From Acephala macrosclerotiorum (Eukaryota; Ascomycota; Leotiomycetes; Helotiales; Mollisiaceae), in assembly GCA_014904845.1 (NCBI GenBank), contig MU119304.1:1-64000 (forward strand): a DNA stretch of 64,000 bases, in the 5' to 3' direction. The notes beneath the pieces were generated by a model, which was given only the letters and a program-made list of their open reading frames with translations, was not told the DNA's origin and did not search any database. Made by a program: the position numbers and the translations under genes. Position 1 is the first letter of the stretch. Every line of letters starts with the position of its first letter. Shown here piece by piece: positions 46,759 through 58,791 of the stretch.

Positions 46759-49700
46759 TCATCTCATGTCATGTACAGCGTTCGAGTTCCAGTTTCTTGC
46801 TAGCCCATCAAATTTCTTCCTTATGCCATCAGCCAAGTTCGATGATTTTTCTCCTCCCAACAGACCCATACACACAAAGAATTCTTTCTGGTAATTGCAA
46901 AGTGACATTCTCACCACCGGCGTCAACAAGTACTGGATCACCATACCCATGCCAAATGTACTCTGAGATTGAGGCATCCTCAAGTGGCGTTGCATTGATC
47001 TTCAAGACTCCACCGTTGGGGCGAGCAGGTCTTTCGACACCAATGCGTAGGATACTATCCGTCCATAAAACCATAGCAGCTCGATAGACAGCGATAGGCC
47101 ACCAAGGGGGCAGGGTAGAGTACTTCATTGAAGCAATTAAGCGCAAAATCTGTCCGCTGTGAATGATAGCCTTTTTAGAATCTTGAATGCAACGGTAGTG
47201 CTGATTAGTCCCTCGGCATGGGCTGTCCAAGAAACTTTCCTTCCGCGCTAATCGCTCGATTTCGGGGAAGTAAGTGATGGTGTTCAAGCAGATAACGTGG
47301 TAAAGAATGATGCTGGGGGTCGTGAAAGGGCATTCCGAGTCTTTCCTTGCAGTGATCATGCACAAGTCATACCATCGCTGGAGTGCCGACTCTGCCTCCT
47401 CCAAGCGGAGTAGGGTTGAAGCTGCGGTAAGTGGTCGAGCTGTTCGGTGAGAGCCTCGTCTTTCTGAGGTGCAGCCTATCACCTGCCCAACCTGGCAAAG
47501 AAGTGATTGGATGGGATGCAACAGCAATCTCAGCTCTGCAGCGCTCGGTTGGTAATTCCTTCCGCAGAGGTCATTTAGCAAGAGGTTTTGAAACAGACTT
47601 TTCAGTGACCGTCCCCCAAATGAAAATGTCGGAGGTAGAGGACTTTCCATTGCCGAGTTCCGAGTTTCCTGCATGAGTTCCAACCATTCCGCTGCACTTT
47701 TGGCCAACCATAGGTTTTTGCCTCCTGAAATTGGGGTCTCGAGCGCTGTAATCGCCAACATCGGAGATGTATCATGAAACAGACTTAGCTCTTGATCGAC
47801 CATGACCCAATTGTAGACAAGCCTGAACTCGTTAGGGGCATACTTCAACGAGTACAAGTAGTCGCAACTGCGTATCGTATTGACGGAATTGAAATCATCA
47901 AAGTATGATGGCATGGTCTCTTAAACGATAGTAAGGCAGGAACAAATTATTTAGAATTGAAAGCTAACTTGCCTAGATACTGTGTCAGACTTGACCCATT
48001 GCTTCCATTGCAGATCGGGGTTACAGGTGGAATCCAAGCTCAATGGCGACAAATGCTGCGGCTCGAGCATTCCCAAGTACCTAAGAATCTTCGAAACTCA
48101 GTACGTCTCTGCGGTAAGAATAAACGGAAATATGCTTACCGAAGTATACATTCCCTGTTTCGCTACTACGAAATGCATGTGAGACGCGTTACCTCCCCGG
48201 CTGCGAGAGTCGTGAATTGTAGCGCGCTCTTCAGCATTCCAAGGTCGACAGAAGTATCCATATTATTCTCGATGAGATCGAACAACAGTATTGGACAAGC
48301 TTCCATCAGTCCAGCCGTTAGATGTAGTGCTTCGGGCATTGAAACAGAATTAGCACCTTGCGCTATCATGAGCAGGAGAGTCAAAGTCGAGGATTGATTT
48401 TCGAGCAGCATCTCGTTGGGATCAATGACTGAGCCATGAGTGATATCGTAATACGGCTCAACGCTGTTTGCGTAGCTGTGCAACATAATCTCCAGAATAT
48501 TCGATGGTGGTAGCGCAGAGAAAGAGTCCGATCTAGGGCTCGACATCCCTGACGCAGTTGGAGAAGGTCCATTGAGTCCAAATGTCTGAGTATACAATGC
48601 CTTTTGAAGGAGACTTTGGGCCGTTGCCAATATTCTATCACGAGTGTTGACGGATAGAGGCACGATATGAAGCTGATGGTGAACAGCATCATGATTAGCA
48701 GACATCAGCTGGCCCATATTCTGCCATGCTTCGTCAGACCTCATGATTTGTTGAAAGCTTTCTGTATACATTTGTATTGAAGCTCACCGAACTGTCGAAC
48801 TGGACAGTGGGCGTGAATTGCAGTTTGCCAAAGGCCATCCTTCCTCTGCTCTAGGCTCCACATCAACTGCCGTAACGTCGATCGATTTCGGACAAGTGTC
48901 TGGAGCCCAAATTAAGGAAGGAAATATATCACTACCAGATGCGGGCTCCAACGGAGCTGGGTGGGTATGGAAGGGAGGGAAATAAATGTCTGTGATCCTG
49001 GTATCGCTCACAGGGGGTAGACCGACAGTGTTCCATATGTCAAAATCCAAAAGGTATTCGATCCATGACATGGGTTCTTGCCCGTCGCCCATCTGTATGT
49101 CCATCTCATTTGCTTGCTCCACAGCAATGTGGTTTCGGACATGACTTATAGTCGATGGTTTTTGAGCTATTTTGATACCGCAACGCATCGATACGTGACT
49201 TTTTTCTTCACCGAGACTGGTGGGTTTTGGCAAAAGTAAGGGAACTGGATGGCCTCTGTGAAGTGCATCCTGCCCCCGTTGTTTGGATATCTCTACATGC
49301 TCTGAGTGTATTCCAGTCGATCCGGGCGCGGTATTTTGACTCTGTGGTCTTTCGTTCTCTTTCTCGGATGTTGGCTCCAGACTCATCTTCGGCGGCCTCT
49401 TTGCGTAGCGAGCAATGCATTGAAAGTTTTTCTCTATGCAGCGCGAACATGGCACCGCCTTATCGCACGCCGTCTTCGAGGTTGCACAGCTCCTGCACGC
49501 AATACGGGCACCAATGGTATTTTTTTCGTGTTTTATTGATGATTGAACAGGTGTATCTGACTTGTGATAGGTGGAATCGTGCTTTTGTAAAAGGTCTCTG
49601 CCAAGACATTGTCAGCCAGGCTATAGCGATCTCTTTTATACTTCGAGGCGGACCTTCTAGAAAATGATAAGAGACATAATCCACATCGGTAAGGCTTTAC

Positions 49701-49863
49701 GCTGGTATCTGTATCAGTAGTCAGGTACTGCGTAGAAGGAAAGGAATAGGGATAGAGTGCAGCAAAACATACGTCCAGCTATGTGTCGTTCGAGATGCTC
49801 CTTTCTACTAAAGCACTTGCCACAGTAGGCACAGTACATCATCTTCACGCTTTCTGCTGCCAT
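46759..49863 (-). pseudogene. C2H2 + Zn(II)2Cys6 transcription factor, decaying
   Basis: Minus strand, ATG at 49863. Exon 1 (49863-49773), exon 2 (49708-49654) and exon 3 (from 49597) join in frame to give two C2H2 fingers (CAYCGKCFSRKEHLERHIAGH; CGLCLLSFSRRDLLQKHDSTYH) and then a binuclear cluster ACRSCATSKTACDKAVPCSRC...C. Later come the fungal TF middle-domain blocks (PF04082 type): GNARAAAFVAIELGFHL, YNWVMVDQELSLFHD, LNDLCGRNYQPSAAELRLLLHP, YIWHGYGDPVLVDAGGENV. Lesions: two adjacent TAG (48168-48163), TAG (48083-48081), TAA with a frame change (48023-48021), and a one-base shift in a G/C run at about 46851-46862 before LADGIRKKFDGLARNW. This architecture is known from pathway regulators beside catabolic or secondary-metabolite genes; it probably once controlled the genes at 51.5-59.8 kb (inference). 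Confidence 0.8.
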
Positions 49864-51567
49864 GTATAAAGATTTGATGATGAGCTGCTTTCCAATAGAG
49901 ATAGCTGAGATGGGAGCATTCGATATCTGAACTTCTGAGCCTCAGTCAATTGCATCAAGACCTCATTCGGCGTCCGTGCAAGTGCATGTTTAGAGCTGGA
50001 AACCCTCTTCCCCGTCCTAGTTCTGGGCTATGGTACGATCCACTCACATTAAATTTATAGCTGCCGCCGCCAGCCCAGACACCATGCACCCTCCTAATTC
50101 CTCCTTTCCCTTTCTGTGTCCACCAATGTCACTTTGGGCCGAGAAGTTCGACACAAGCATTTGTTAACATGGAATAACTTCTTACAAGAACAATGTTTCT
50201 TTTACTAAGATGACGAAGTGTAGAGTCAAACTCTTTTGGTGGTTTTTGGCGACGAAAAAAAAGTCACAGAAGTTGAATCAGCATTGAAGATACCACAGGC
50301 CGATAAAGACTAGTACCGAGAGTGCCAGCACTATCGAAAGACTCGGAATTGTAGTGTACTGTGATAAGCATTGCACCTAGTCCATTTGCAGTCCGGAGCG
50401 AGGCCAGGGGATGCGATGACTAGCCGTTGTTGATGCATGTAGCTCAAAGGGCTCGGGCCCAACCGGTTGATTCAGTTGATTACCTCTGCGAAAAATGTTC
50501 GATAGGAATTCAAGCTCATGGCCAGCCCTATATTCTCTTGTGAAACGAGCTTTCTCTCATTATTTTCGAGCAAGTCATCTTTTACTTACGGTGTAGCTGT
50601 CAGCTCTGACCATAACCCCACTCCAACCATATAAGTACGCTCCAAAGTTTCATTATTATGCCCGCTGTGAAAGACAGCCGAGTTAAATTCCACAATGTCT
50701 GGGGCCTCCTGGGACCTGGCTTGTGGAACGTTATATGATGGTTTGTCAACGCGAGTCGCTAGAGAATGGTGAGCCACAACAATTCTTCAGCCATTAACTA
50801 TTACAGTCATTCCCTTTCACGAGGATCGACGCCCATTCATCGGCCATAATTCGAGCAGCTGGCCAAGGTGAGTATTTATTCCTATGTGTTGTTTTACGAC
50901 TCGTCTTGAGTTTCGCTCTCACATGCATCTATCGAGCCGATTTTCTTTCGGTCTCTTAGCAGCATCTCAGACCCAGAAACCATGGCCCCATGGCTTGACA
51001 GCTCACGTTTTTATCTATATGCTTCTCGAATGGATTTCCGGATGGGTTCAAATACTCTCCACAAGTTTTTATCCCCAGGAACAACAACCCCATTCGCTCT
51101 CATCGCCAATCGAGGGCCGTTAATGTTAGCGCATTCTGCGAGATTCTAGAGCATTATGCATGCAGGGACCGGTCTTTGCAAACTTTAAAGTGCCGAAAGC
51201 ACCGCTCACGACTCAAAGGGGGTAGTGAGACACTTGTTGGCTTTGATGAGCCCCTAGCTGAGGATAAACTACCCCATAAGCCGCGGAGCTTGCTTCGTAG
51301 CATGGAGCGGTTTAGAGCTTGCACTATGGAGTCCAAGAGGCATATCTCCAGTAAGCTTATTAACATCATAGACATCTAGCGCTGCATGATCATATCACTA
51401 GTTAGAAATGAAGGGAGTTGATTGAATCTATTATTAGTAAATTTGCTCTACTTTCAGATAATCTGATGAAAAGACATAGTTGCAGATAAGAAATGTTGTG
51501 CCGCTCCAGCATGAAAGCCCTGTCTCCATCGTTCATGGCAGATCCGCATCCCATCAGAACCTCAAGT
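49864..51567. other. Intergenic, nothing recognised
   Basis: Upstream region of the regulator gene and downstream region of the FAD monooxygenase. Only short frames without motifs. Confidence 0.45.
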
Positions 51568-53240
51568 TTAAGACCAATCGCCAGCACCGAGGACAGTCTC
51601 TCTGCCTAGTTTCTTGTCCTCAATGATCTGCTCAATGCTCCAGAACTCGAATTTATATCCCGGAGGATAATTTGGAGGAATACTGCTGTCATCCTGCCAT
51701 GAAACGTCGTTTTGAATGGAAGCTACAACCTTTTTGTAATTATCTTCTGCGTAATTTTCTGGGTCATGATTCCAGATCCATTTGGGCAGCATGGGTGTAG
51801 CTTTACGCGGGTTGAGTTTGACTTTCTCCCAGTTCGTATCTTGGAGAAGATCTGCGTTTGCGAACCCAAGTTTCTGTGCGCATGCAGTACGGATGAAGCT
51901 GGTCATAGGTCAGTACAAGAATGCAAGCAACAGTCAATAAATTCTTACCGAAGCCTGATATGGGCACGGACAGATTCAGGGATGCACTCTTTTCCTCCCT
52001 TCTGCAGACAAGAAGCAAGTGTGATAGCATCCTCGATTGCCTGTGTTGCACCGCTCCCAGAAGCTGGCAGAAATGAGTGGGCGCTATCGCCAATCTGGAT
52101 GACTCGTGCTCCAGGGGACGTCCAGCTTGGCTGAGGGTTCCTCCAAAGAAGTTCAAAATTGATGATGGTCTTCGCAGGTGTGCACTTCACAAGGTCCTTG
52201 AAGACCGGAGCCCACTTCTCAGGCCCCGAAACTCCATCCATGCCGTCCAGAACTTCGTCTGCTTCGATGGTGTCATTCCAGGATTCTTTTTCGCTTCCAG
52301 TAGCCTAAATCCTTGTCAGCTTTCGGGATATGGAAACTCTATAAGCTACAACCTACATCGTGATTTATGACCCAAATCATCAAGTCGGGGCGTGTGAGTG
52401 TCAGAGCATAAGTCCCGGGGCTGCCAATAAGTCAGTCAATGAACGGACACAGCAGCATAAGCAAATTCAAATAGTGTAGCCTACCCAAGCCAGGTTCGGA
52501 CAATTGGATCTTCACCATTGACCATGCCGAAGAATTCTTTGACTTTCGGATTGGCATCAAGGTATTCGATCGGAAATGCAGCACGCCACATCGCCCTTCC
52601 AGACGAAATTGCTCTCACTTGGCCGCCGACCAGCTTCTGCGACTTAGACCCGACACCGTCGGCGGCAATGACAACATCCGCCTCCAATTTGGTTCCGTTT
52701 TCTGTGACAACTCCTCCTTTTCCAGTGTCAATTTCCTCGTAGTAGTCGACCACCCTCTGATTAAACTCAACTTTGATCCCCAGTTTGACCACCTGGTTGA
52801 CAAGCATGGTGTATATCAACGGTCTCATTTGGAACGTCCCTGGAGGAGTCTTGGGATCAAGCCCAGTTGCTCGCAATCTGTCAGCCACTTTCATCGGTTT
52901 GATCATTGCCTCTCCAGTGTGTTTGAAAGTCTCGATCCACGCATTGTGTAGACTGATTCTGTCGTACTCCTCTTGCATCTCTGGCCAGTGTTTGAACCAT
53001 CGAGTAGCGCTAAGTCCCATAAAGAACATATCTCCTGAAATGATCGTCAGCCGTGAACAGTATTTTCGGGAGAAGAACTCTTCCTAACATCATACCTGCA
53101 GTGTTGATGGTCGAGTTTCTCTCAAGCACTCGGACTTTCATGCCTTTGCGATGGCATTCAAGGGCAGCAGTTAAGCCTGCAAGCCCAGTTCCGACGATCA
53201 AGACATCGAGAGAGTCTTCGCTCACGTCAACGAAACTCAT
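51568..53240 (-). CDS. FAD-dependent aromatic-ring-type monooxygenase (intact)
   Basis: Five exons on the minus strand: 53240-53096, 53034-52485, 52420-52357, 52304-51949 and 51898-51568. All four introns have GT donors, CTGAC-type branches and AG acceptors, and the frame stays open, giving 481 residues. Motifs: Rossmann VLIVGTGLAGLTAALECHRKG (residues about 13-33) and VRVLERN; RPLIYTMLVN (the R-x-L-x-x-x-L element); VVIAADGVGSKSQ (the DG motif); and RVIQIGDSAHSFLPASGSGATQAIEDA (the GD FAD-ribityl motif). This is the class A flavoprotein hydroxylase pattern (salicylate-hydroxylase-like and fungal tailoring enzymes), using FAD and NAD(P)H. The true substrate is unknown. It is divergent from the P450 at 54.3 kb across an LTR-like insertion. 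Confidence 0.85.
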
Positions 53241-53409
53241 GTTGATGTCGGATAGAGATACAGAGTACACCTTGGAGAATCGCAACGGGGCTTTCGAAGA
53301 TGCGCAGCGTTTGAACAACTACTTGGTGATGAGGCTCTTTTTTCTGTTAATGAAAAGTTTGAAGTTAAGCATGAGGGGAATGTTATTTACATTGATCTTG
53401 ATCTGGCGA

Positions 53410-54012
53410 TAGGAAACGCAGCTACCTCCAATTTGATGATCTTGATAAGCTGGTTGATTGATTAAAGTGATGAGATTTAGCTAAGTGCGGGGACATTAAT
53501 ATCCATTGCAATGCTTACTCAGCACTAAAACCACTCAAAAGTCTAACACGCCCCCTGCTAAAGAATACTATAAAAATATATCCCTTCCAATATCCAAAAT
53601 AATATAAATATCCAATGTTTTTACGTAATTATCTGTTACGGGAAACCCTCCACATCCACGTGCTACGCACGTGACCTCTGTCTATATATAGTCGAGCTCT
53701 CCATCCATAGATCATCATCTCAATCATCATCTATATTACACACACTCACTCACTTTCGTGATATTATCGCAATAATTATTATTATAAAAACTTTTATCAA
53801 ATTTTAATATTTAATCGCGTTTATAATAATTATAAATATTTCAAATATTTTAAATTAAATTTTATTTTATTTTATTTATAAACGTAATATATTATAATTT
53901 TAATAAACTAGATAATTGATTAAAATAATAAAGTTTTACTAAGTGCGGGAATATTAATATCCATTGAAATACTTATTTAACTTAAAACTATTCGAAAGTC
54001 TAATATAAAAAA
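53410..54012. repeat. Direct repeat pair and LTR-like sequence, right copy RIP-mutated
   Basis: A segment at about 53420-53548 (TGATTGATTAAAGTGATGAG, then CTAAGTGCGGGGACATTAAT, CACTCAAAAGTCTAACA) recurs at about 53905-54005 with C-to-T and G-to-A changes. The first copy ends ...TAACA followed by CGCCCCCTGCT, which on the minus strand reads AGCAGGGGGCG-TGTTA, a polypurine tract followed by an LTR-like TGTTA start. Between the copies is TGTTACGGG... (53634) with CACGTG motifs, a TATATATA box (53683) and then AT-rich RIP-like sequence. It looks like a collapsed Copia-type element; full borders are not proven. Confidence 0.5.
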
Positions 54013-54312
54013 GTATAAAAGGCGAATTATGCGGATCGTCGTAACTTAATTTCGGGATCCCGTTGATAGTGTTTGGGAGCATGTTGCACTACGGACCCCC
54101 ACATTATCCGACCATTGGTCCATCCATTGGTGCCAGGACACACGAAGTCAAGGTGAACTGCATCACGTGAAGGCCATGCTATGAGGGCTAATATGATATG
54201 ATAATGATTCCAAAAGACAGCTTCAAGTAGCTCTTGGACTCTCTTTCGCTCGAAAAAAAAAAAAAAGTGGTTTTGCATCAGTAGTAGATACTCTCGACAC
54301 AATATCTCACCA

Positions 54313-56083
54313 ATGCTGCTCACACCTTTCTGTCTCTTCTTTTTGGGCTTTTTGGCCTCTGGGTATCTCGTACTACGAAAGCGAAAGCAATGCCCCACCT
54401 GTGTCGATGCGGAACTGAAAGAGTTTCCTGGGCCGTATCTACTACCGTACATTGGACGAATTCATGACTTGCCTATCCAGTACATGTGGGTCAAGTTCAA
54501 GGAATGGGCAGACATGTACGGGCCGATATACAAAACGAAGATGCTGGGAACGACCTTCCTCGTCGTATCGGACGAGAAAATTGCCGAAGAGCTTCTTGTG
54601 AAGAGAGCCAAGACATACTCTGACAGACCAGCCATCAGATCTCTTTTCGATTCGAAAAGCACTCACGGCTCAATGGAATATCTCCCTCTGATGGGAAAGA
54701 ACAGTAAGAACTTCGAGTAAAGATCACACAATCGGCTGACAATCGATCCAGAGTACTGGGCTCGCCAACGACGTTTCACTCACGCATATCTCACGCAAGC
54801 CTCCAACAACCAATACTACGGTGTCATGACTTTTGAAATCAAGAGATGGCTATTCAAGCTTTGTGAAAGTCCCGACGACTTCTCCTTCTCTTTGGAAGAT
54901 ATGGCATCAAAGATCATGTGTCAATTGACTTGGGATGACACAAGCTTCAGTGCCATGTACAAAGAGAGTGCGTGGGGACTACTCACACAAATGTCTCCGG
55001 CTGGGCCAATCACCAACGTGCGGACACCGTTATGGCATTTGCCACTGTGGGCAAATCCTTGGAAACGCGCTGAGCGTATTCGCCATGATGAGCAGCAGGC
55101 CTTGTGGATGGAGAAGTTCCTGGGAGTAAGAACAAAAATGGCAAGAGGAGAAGCACGACCAAGTTTCACTCGATAGTATCTTGCAAGTGAGAAGACCTCG
55201 AATCTGTCCGGCGATTACGAAGCATCGTCTGTGATCGGTATGATGGCTCTCGTTGGTATCTTCACAGTCGCCGGCCCTTTGCACTACTTTTTAATTGCCA
55301 TGGTATTCCACCAGGATTGGCTTGCGAAGTGCCAGGAGGAAGTCGACAAGGTCTGTGAAGGACGAATGCCTACGCTTTTTGACTCGCCCAATTTGCCTGT
55401 TCTTAGAGCTTGTATTTTGGAAACCATGCGATGGAAACCGAACGTGCCCACAGGTGAGTCGGAAACCCCGAGATGTGAACGAAATACTGATAATGTATGC
55501 TAGGTGTCACTCATGGGGTCAAAGCAGATGATTCTACCGCGGTGTCTTCATCGAGAAAGGCACTCGAATTCTCCCGCTCGATTGGTAGGCATCACTTATT
55601 CCGTGGCACTGCTACGGCACTCGCTGACATCTTGAAAGGGCCTTCATGCGGAACCCCGACAAGTACCCCGACCCTGATAACCACCATCCAGAACGGTATC
55701 TTCAGCCTGGTTGGCCAACATTTCGAGAACCGCCGACTGTGTACCCTACAGTTAAGGGACTTTCTTCATTCGGATATGGACAGCGACAGTGCTTGGGTCA
55801 AACCCTAACTCAAGACGAGCTTCTGCTTGGTTGTGGAGCTCTTTGCTGGGGATTTAACATGAAAAAGAAGGTTGATCCCAGAACTAGTCTAGAAGTTGAC
55901 ATTGATCTGAATGCTTCGAATTCTCTGCTCATCGTCAAACCAGATAAATTTCAGATGCAATTCACACCAAGGTCGCAAGCAAGGAAGAAGCAGATGATTG
56001 ACCAATGGAAAGTGGCAGAGCAAGCTGACATTGAGGCTAGGTATGCCTTCCAAAAACGGGCAGAGGAAGCGAGAGCTGGATAA
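54313..56083 (+). pseudogene. Cytochrome P450, one nonsense codon and one frameshift
   Basis: Exons 54313-54703, 54752-55453, 55504-55584 and 55639-56083; introns of 48, 50 and 54 bp with proper borders. The N-terminal anchor is LLTPFCLFFLGFLASGYLVL, then the proline region EFPGPYLLPYIG, WARQRRFTHAY (C-helix WxxxR), the ExxR motif ETMRW, the PERF-like PERYLQPG and the heme loop SFGYGQRQCLGQ (FxxGxRxCxG complete). Two breaks: an in-frame TAG at 55174-55176 after PSFTR, and exon 3 is one base short (near 55530), so VTHGVKADD and the following block are out of frame. The I-helix reads ALVGIFTVAGPLHYF, lacking the usual acid-Thr pair. It is a neighbour of an intact flavin monooxygenase. Confidence 0.8.
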
Positions 56084-56691
56084 GCTGCATTATGATGACT
56101 GGGCGAATCGAATTTAGCGTAGATTAGAGTTTGTGTTTTAGGATAATTGGATGTTGTAGATATGATTGAAGTTTGCAAACAGGAAACAATGATCTAAAAT
56201 CTAGGTGAGGTCCCAGAAAATGGTGACGTCGACGATGTGTCCCAACTATTTTGGGCTCCCACCTTGCATAAGTAGGGGCCGAGCCGCGCTCGCTAGGAGC
56301 TAACACGTGATGCCCCTGGTAATCTGATCAACATTTCGTACCTTGCAGCTCTTAGTCCTAACTGCCTCGATCAAGGCTCGTCGCTCATAGATTAAGCACG
56401 GTTCGGTCAATGGTGCGGGGGACATCCGAGGTCTGAATAGTGTCGGATGTGTTGGGGATGCAATGAATGCCGAATGTGAATCCTGAATTCCTGGTTTAGT
56501 CACTTCGTGCTTGATCCAGTCTGTGTGGAATTCCGATGGTGATCTTGTTTTGGTAAATATCTATACTTATCTCAGGCTTGGTCTCACATATGCCCAAGTT
56601 CCTTCTCAATTTCTTGTAGGACTGACGATCATTCCATTCTACACTATTCAAATCTACACCGTACGAACTTCCTTTTGCGAAACTGTTAAAT
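56084..56691. other. Intergenic between P450 and DUF1772 genes
   Basis: Short spacer with no motif-bearing frame. A 94-codon frame from 56511 overlaps the leader and start of the next gene in another frame and is discounted. Confidence 0.45.
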
Positions 56692-57192
56692 ATGGCTCCC
56701 ACATTGCAAAATTTGGTGCTTGGAAGCAGCATATCGTTTTCTTTCATCCTGGCAGGCAAGTACCTACCCCTCAACAATCCGGGAAGGTAATCTGACAAGC
56801 ACCTAGGCAATGCGATCACTCAATCCTTCATGACCGTTCCCGCTCTTCTAGTTGACTTTCCCAGCGAAGGCTCCCAGAGCTATTCCACTAGAGCAACTTT
56901 GCTTGGTCGTCAATGACCATACTGCTGGGCTGTTGGGAACGTCTTCTTTCGACCGATCAGTACGCTCGGAGCTTTGGGCTATGCTTTCACGAGCTATTCT
57001 GCCTACAATTCCGCAACAACGAAGGCAGACTGGAGGCTGTTTGCAGTTGCGGCATTCACACATTTGGTGACTATCGTTCACTCTACCGTAAATATGCAGC
57101 CCTTGAACGATCGATTGGCGGCTTTGGATCTTGGTTCTAAGGAAACCAAAGGCAATAATGGAAGTCATCAGCTTGGGCTGAAGCATTGTTGA
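56692..57192 (+). pseudogene. DUF1772 (anthrone-oxygenase-like) protein, one nonsense codon
   Basis: Exon 1 56692-56755 (MAPTLQNLVLGSSISFSFILA) and exon 2 56807-57192, separated by a 51-bp GC-AG intron (GCAAGT donor, CTGAC, CTAG). Joined, it is 149 codons: GNAITQSFMTVPALLVDF, YCWAVGNVFFRPISTLGALGYAFTSYSAY, DWRLFAVAAFTHLVTIVHSTVNMQPLNDRL, the size and pattern of DUF1772 small membrane proteins, which include anthrone oxygenases of aromatic polyketide clusters. TGA at 56914-56916 stands where relatives have Trp (RQ-stop-PYCW). Apart from this single G-to-A change the gene looks functional. Confidence 0.75.
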
Positions 57193-57874
57193 GGAAGTGG
57201 GGAAAGTGGAATGTTGTGAGAGTCATTACGCCGAGTATGGTGGGAGTCATTGCACTTTGGCAATTCATGCAATGATACGATGGGTTTCAAGCTATGCCGA
57301 CTGCTTCTGAATCACACAGTATTCGCGATCGTTTGCCATATTTGGGATGATTGAGAAGATCGACTTTGTTTGGCGTTAAGGGGACGTGGGAGAGATGAAA
57401 TACGGAATATCTGATCAAATTAAATGAACTGTCTTTCTTGGGGTTAGTCTGTCTAATTTTTTGCTCTCATTTCATCTGAGCATTGTATACCGATTTACAT
57501 TTTCACTTTCATTAGAAGGCGCCCCTACATTAACAACTTCTCTGCCTCATAATCGCTTCACCCTTCTCCAACCATATGAACCTGATATTAATCCAAATTC
57601 AAGCAGGAGAAATTCTTCCGTCCCTTGTGTTCTCGTAACAGCAATTTTGGATATGGTGCCGCAGAAACATGTTCAGTTGAATCATGAAACATTCATTTGC
57701 AGACGTAAAAGGGGTGGTAACACTTGATACTCATCAGATGAGGAATAGAAGCCTTTTTGGGAAATTGTTTCGTTGGTGCTTCTTGATCTTTTCCATCGAA
57801 ACCATATTAAAATTGACGTAACGGGCGTCGAGCATTCCGTCCATAAATCAGCCATCCCTCCCTATCTCAAAACA
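57193..57874. other. Intergenic, nothing recognised
   Basis: Convergent spacer between the DUF1772 and SnoaL-like genes; only small frames without motif. Confidence 0.5.
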
Positions 57875-58342
57875 TTATTTGCGGTCACCATTCCCACCAT
57901 CCTTCATCATATTCCCTTTCCCACTTGTCACCGACTTCTCTTGAAGAAGCTTGAACTTCCAACTATCCACAAACTCCTTAATCTCAACTATCTTCGTCCC
58001 ATCCTCCGACATCTTCAACAACATGATGCACTCATTCTCCCAAGGCTCCCCCCAAACCAATTTTCCAATCATGCGTGCATGAACAATGACTGTGTTGCTA
58101 GTAGGATCTTCGAGGACAGATTGAGGAACCATGGAGAAGGCACTGAAGATTGATGTGATTTGGCTGGCATGGCTGGCGAAGGATTCTTTGTCGCGAGCAG
58201 GCATCTCTATGGATGAGGGGAGGACTTGGTGCGTGCATTCATCGTCGAAATGATGTATCAATGCTTCTGCACTCAAAGTACTGTAGGTATTGAGAAGGGA
58301 ATAGGCGGTTTGGAGAGAAACCGAGTTTGGCTTCCGTGGCAT
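57875..58342 (-). CDS. SnoaL-like/NTF2-fold small protein
   Basis: Single minus-strand exon of 155 residues with ATG at 58342. It opens TAYSLLNTYSTLSAEALIHHFDDECTHQVLPSS, the usual cone-forming first helices of NTF2-like proteins, continues with HASQITSIFSAFSMVPQSVLED, and ends WGEPWENECIMLLKMSEDGTKIVEIKEFVDS, where a strand-rich half with a W-G-x-W-x-N-E core and a K-I-x-E-x-x-E-F-V-D-S motif is shared by fungal members near secondary-metabolite genes. Some SnoaL-like proteins act as cyclases or hydroxylases in polyketide pathways; here the activity is unknown. No lesions. Confidence 0.7.
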   Translation of the reverse strand: MPRKPNSVSLQTAYSLLNTYSTLSAEALIHHFDDECTHQVLPSSIEMPARDKESFASHASQITSIFSAFSMVPQSVLEDPTSNTVIVHARMIGKLVWGEPWENECIMLLKMSEDGTKIVEIKEFVDSWKFKLLQEKSVTSGKGNMMKDGGNGDRK

Positions 58343-58791
58343 GTTGATTCACGTGACAACTTAATGTTGGTGGACTTCGTGAAGCCGCTGAAGCGTTGTG
58401 TACCGAACAAAGTTCTAACGTTATGCTGACACTGTGTCTCGTTCATTTTGATCAATAGTCGCGGTATCCTGCTAGAATAATGAAAGTTGCTTGCGTAGGC
58501 GCGGCGGACGTGGTTGGAAATGCACTAAATTTCCTCAGACGAATCACGGAGCTGCATGGAGGTCCGCCTCGAGAGACCGAAAAGTCCGATTATGCATACT
58601 TTAAAGAAATACATACAAAAGCTGTGATTATTAGGGTATTCCGAAACTGACCCACCACGTCTCGCTCAAACATCGCGACAGAAGATATGAAATGCTAATG
58701 AGTATTTGGCAAAGCCCTGTGGCGCGGCTGTCCGAAGCTCATTAACGGGTTCATGACGTCCTATTAGATCCATTCAGTCTCATTTACTGCC
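58343..58791. other. Intergenic, nothing recognised
   Basis: Upstream of the SnoaL-like gene and downstream of the dehydrogenase gene. No frame of interest. Confidence 0.5.

Noticed and set aside
51712..52134. Plus-strand frames of 97-140 codons opposite the FAD monooxygenase
   Set aside because: Shadows of well-supported minus-strand exons with FAD-binding motifs.
56511..56795. 94-codon frame overlapping the start of the DUF1772 gene
   Set aside because: Different frame from the conserved block; the MAPTLQNLVLG start plus GC-AG intron explains the region better.
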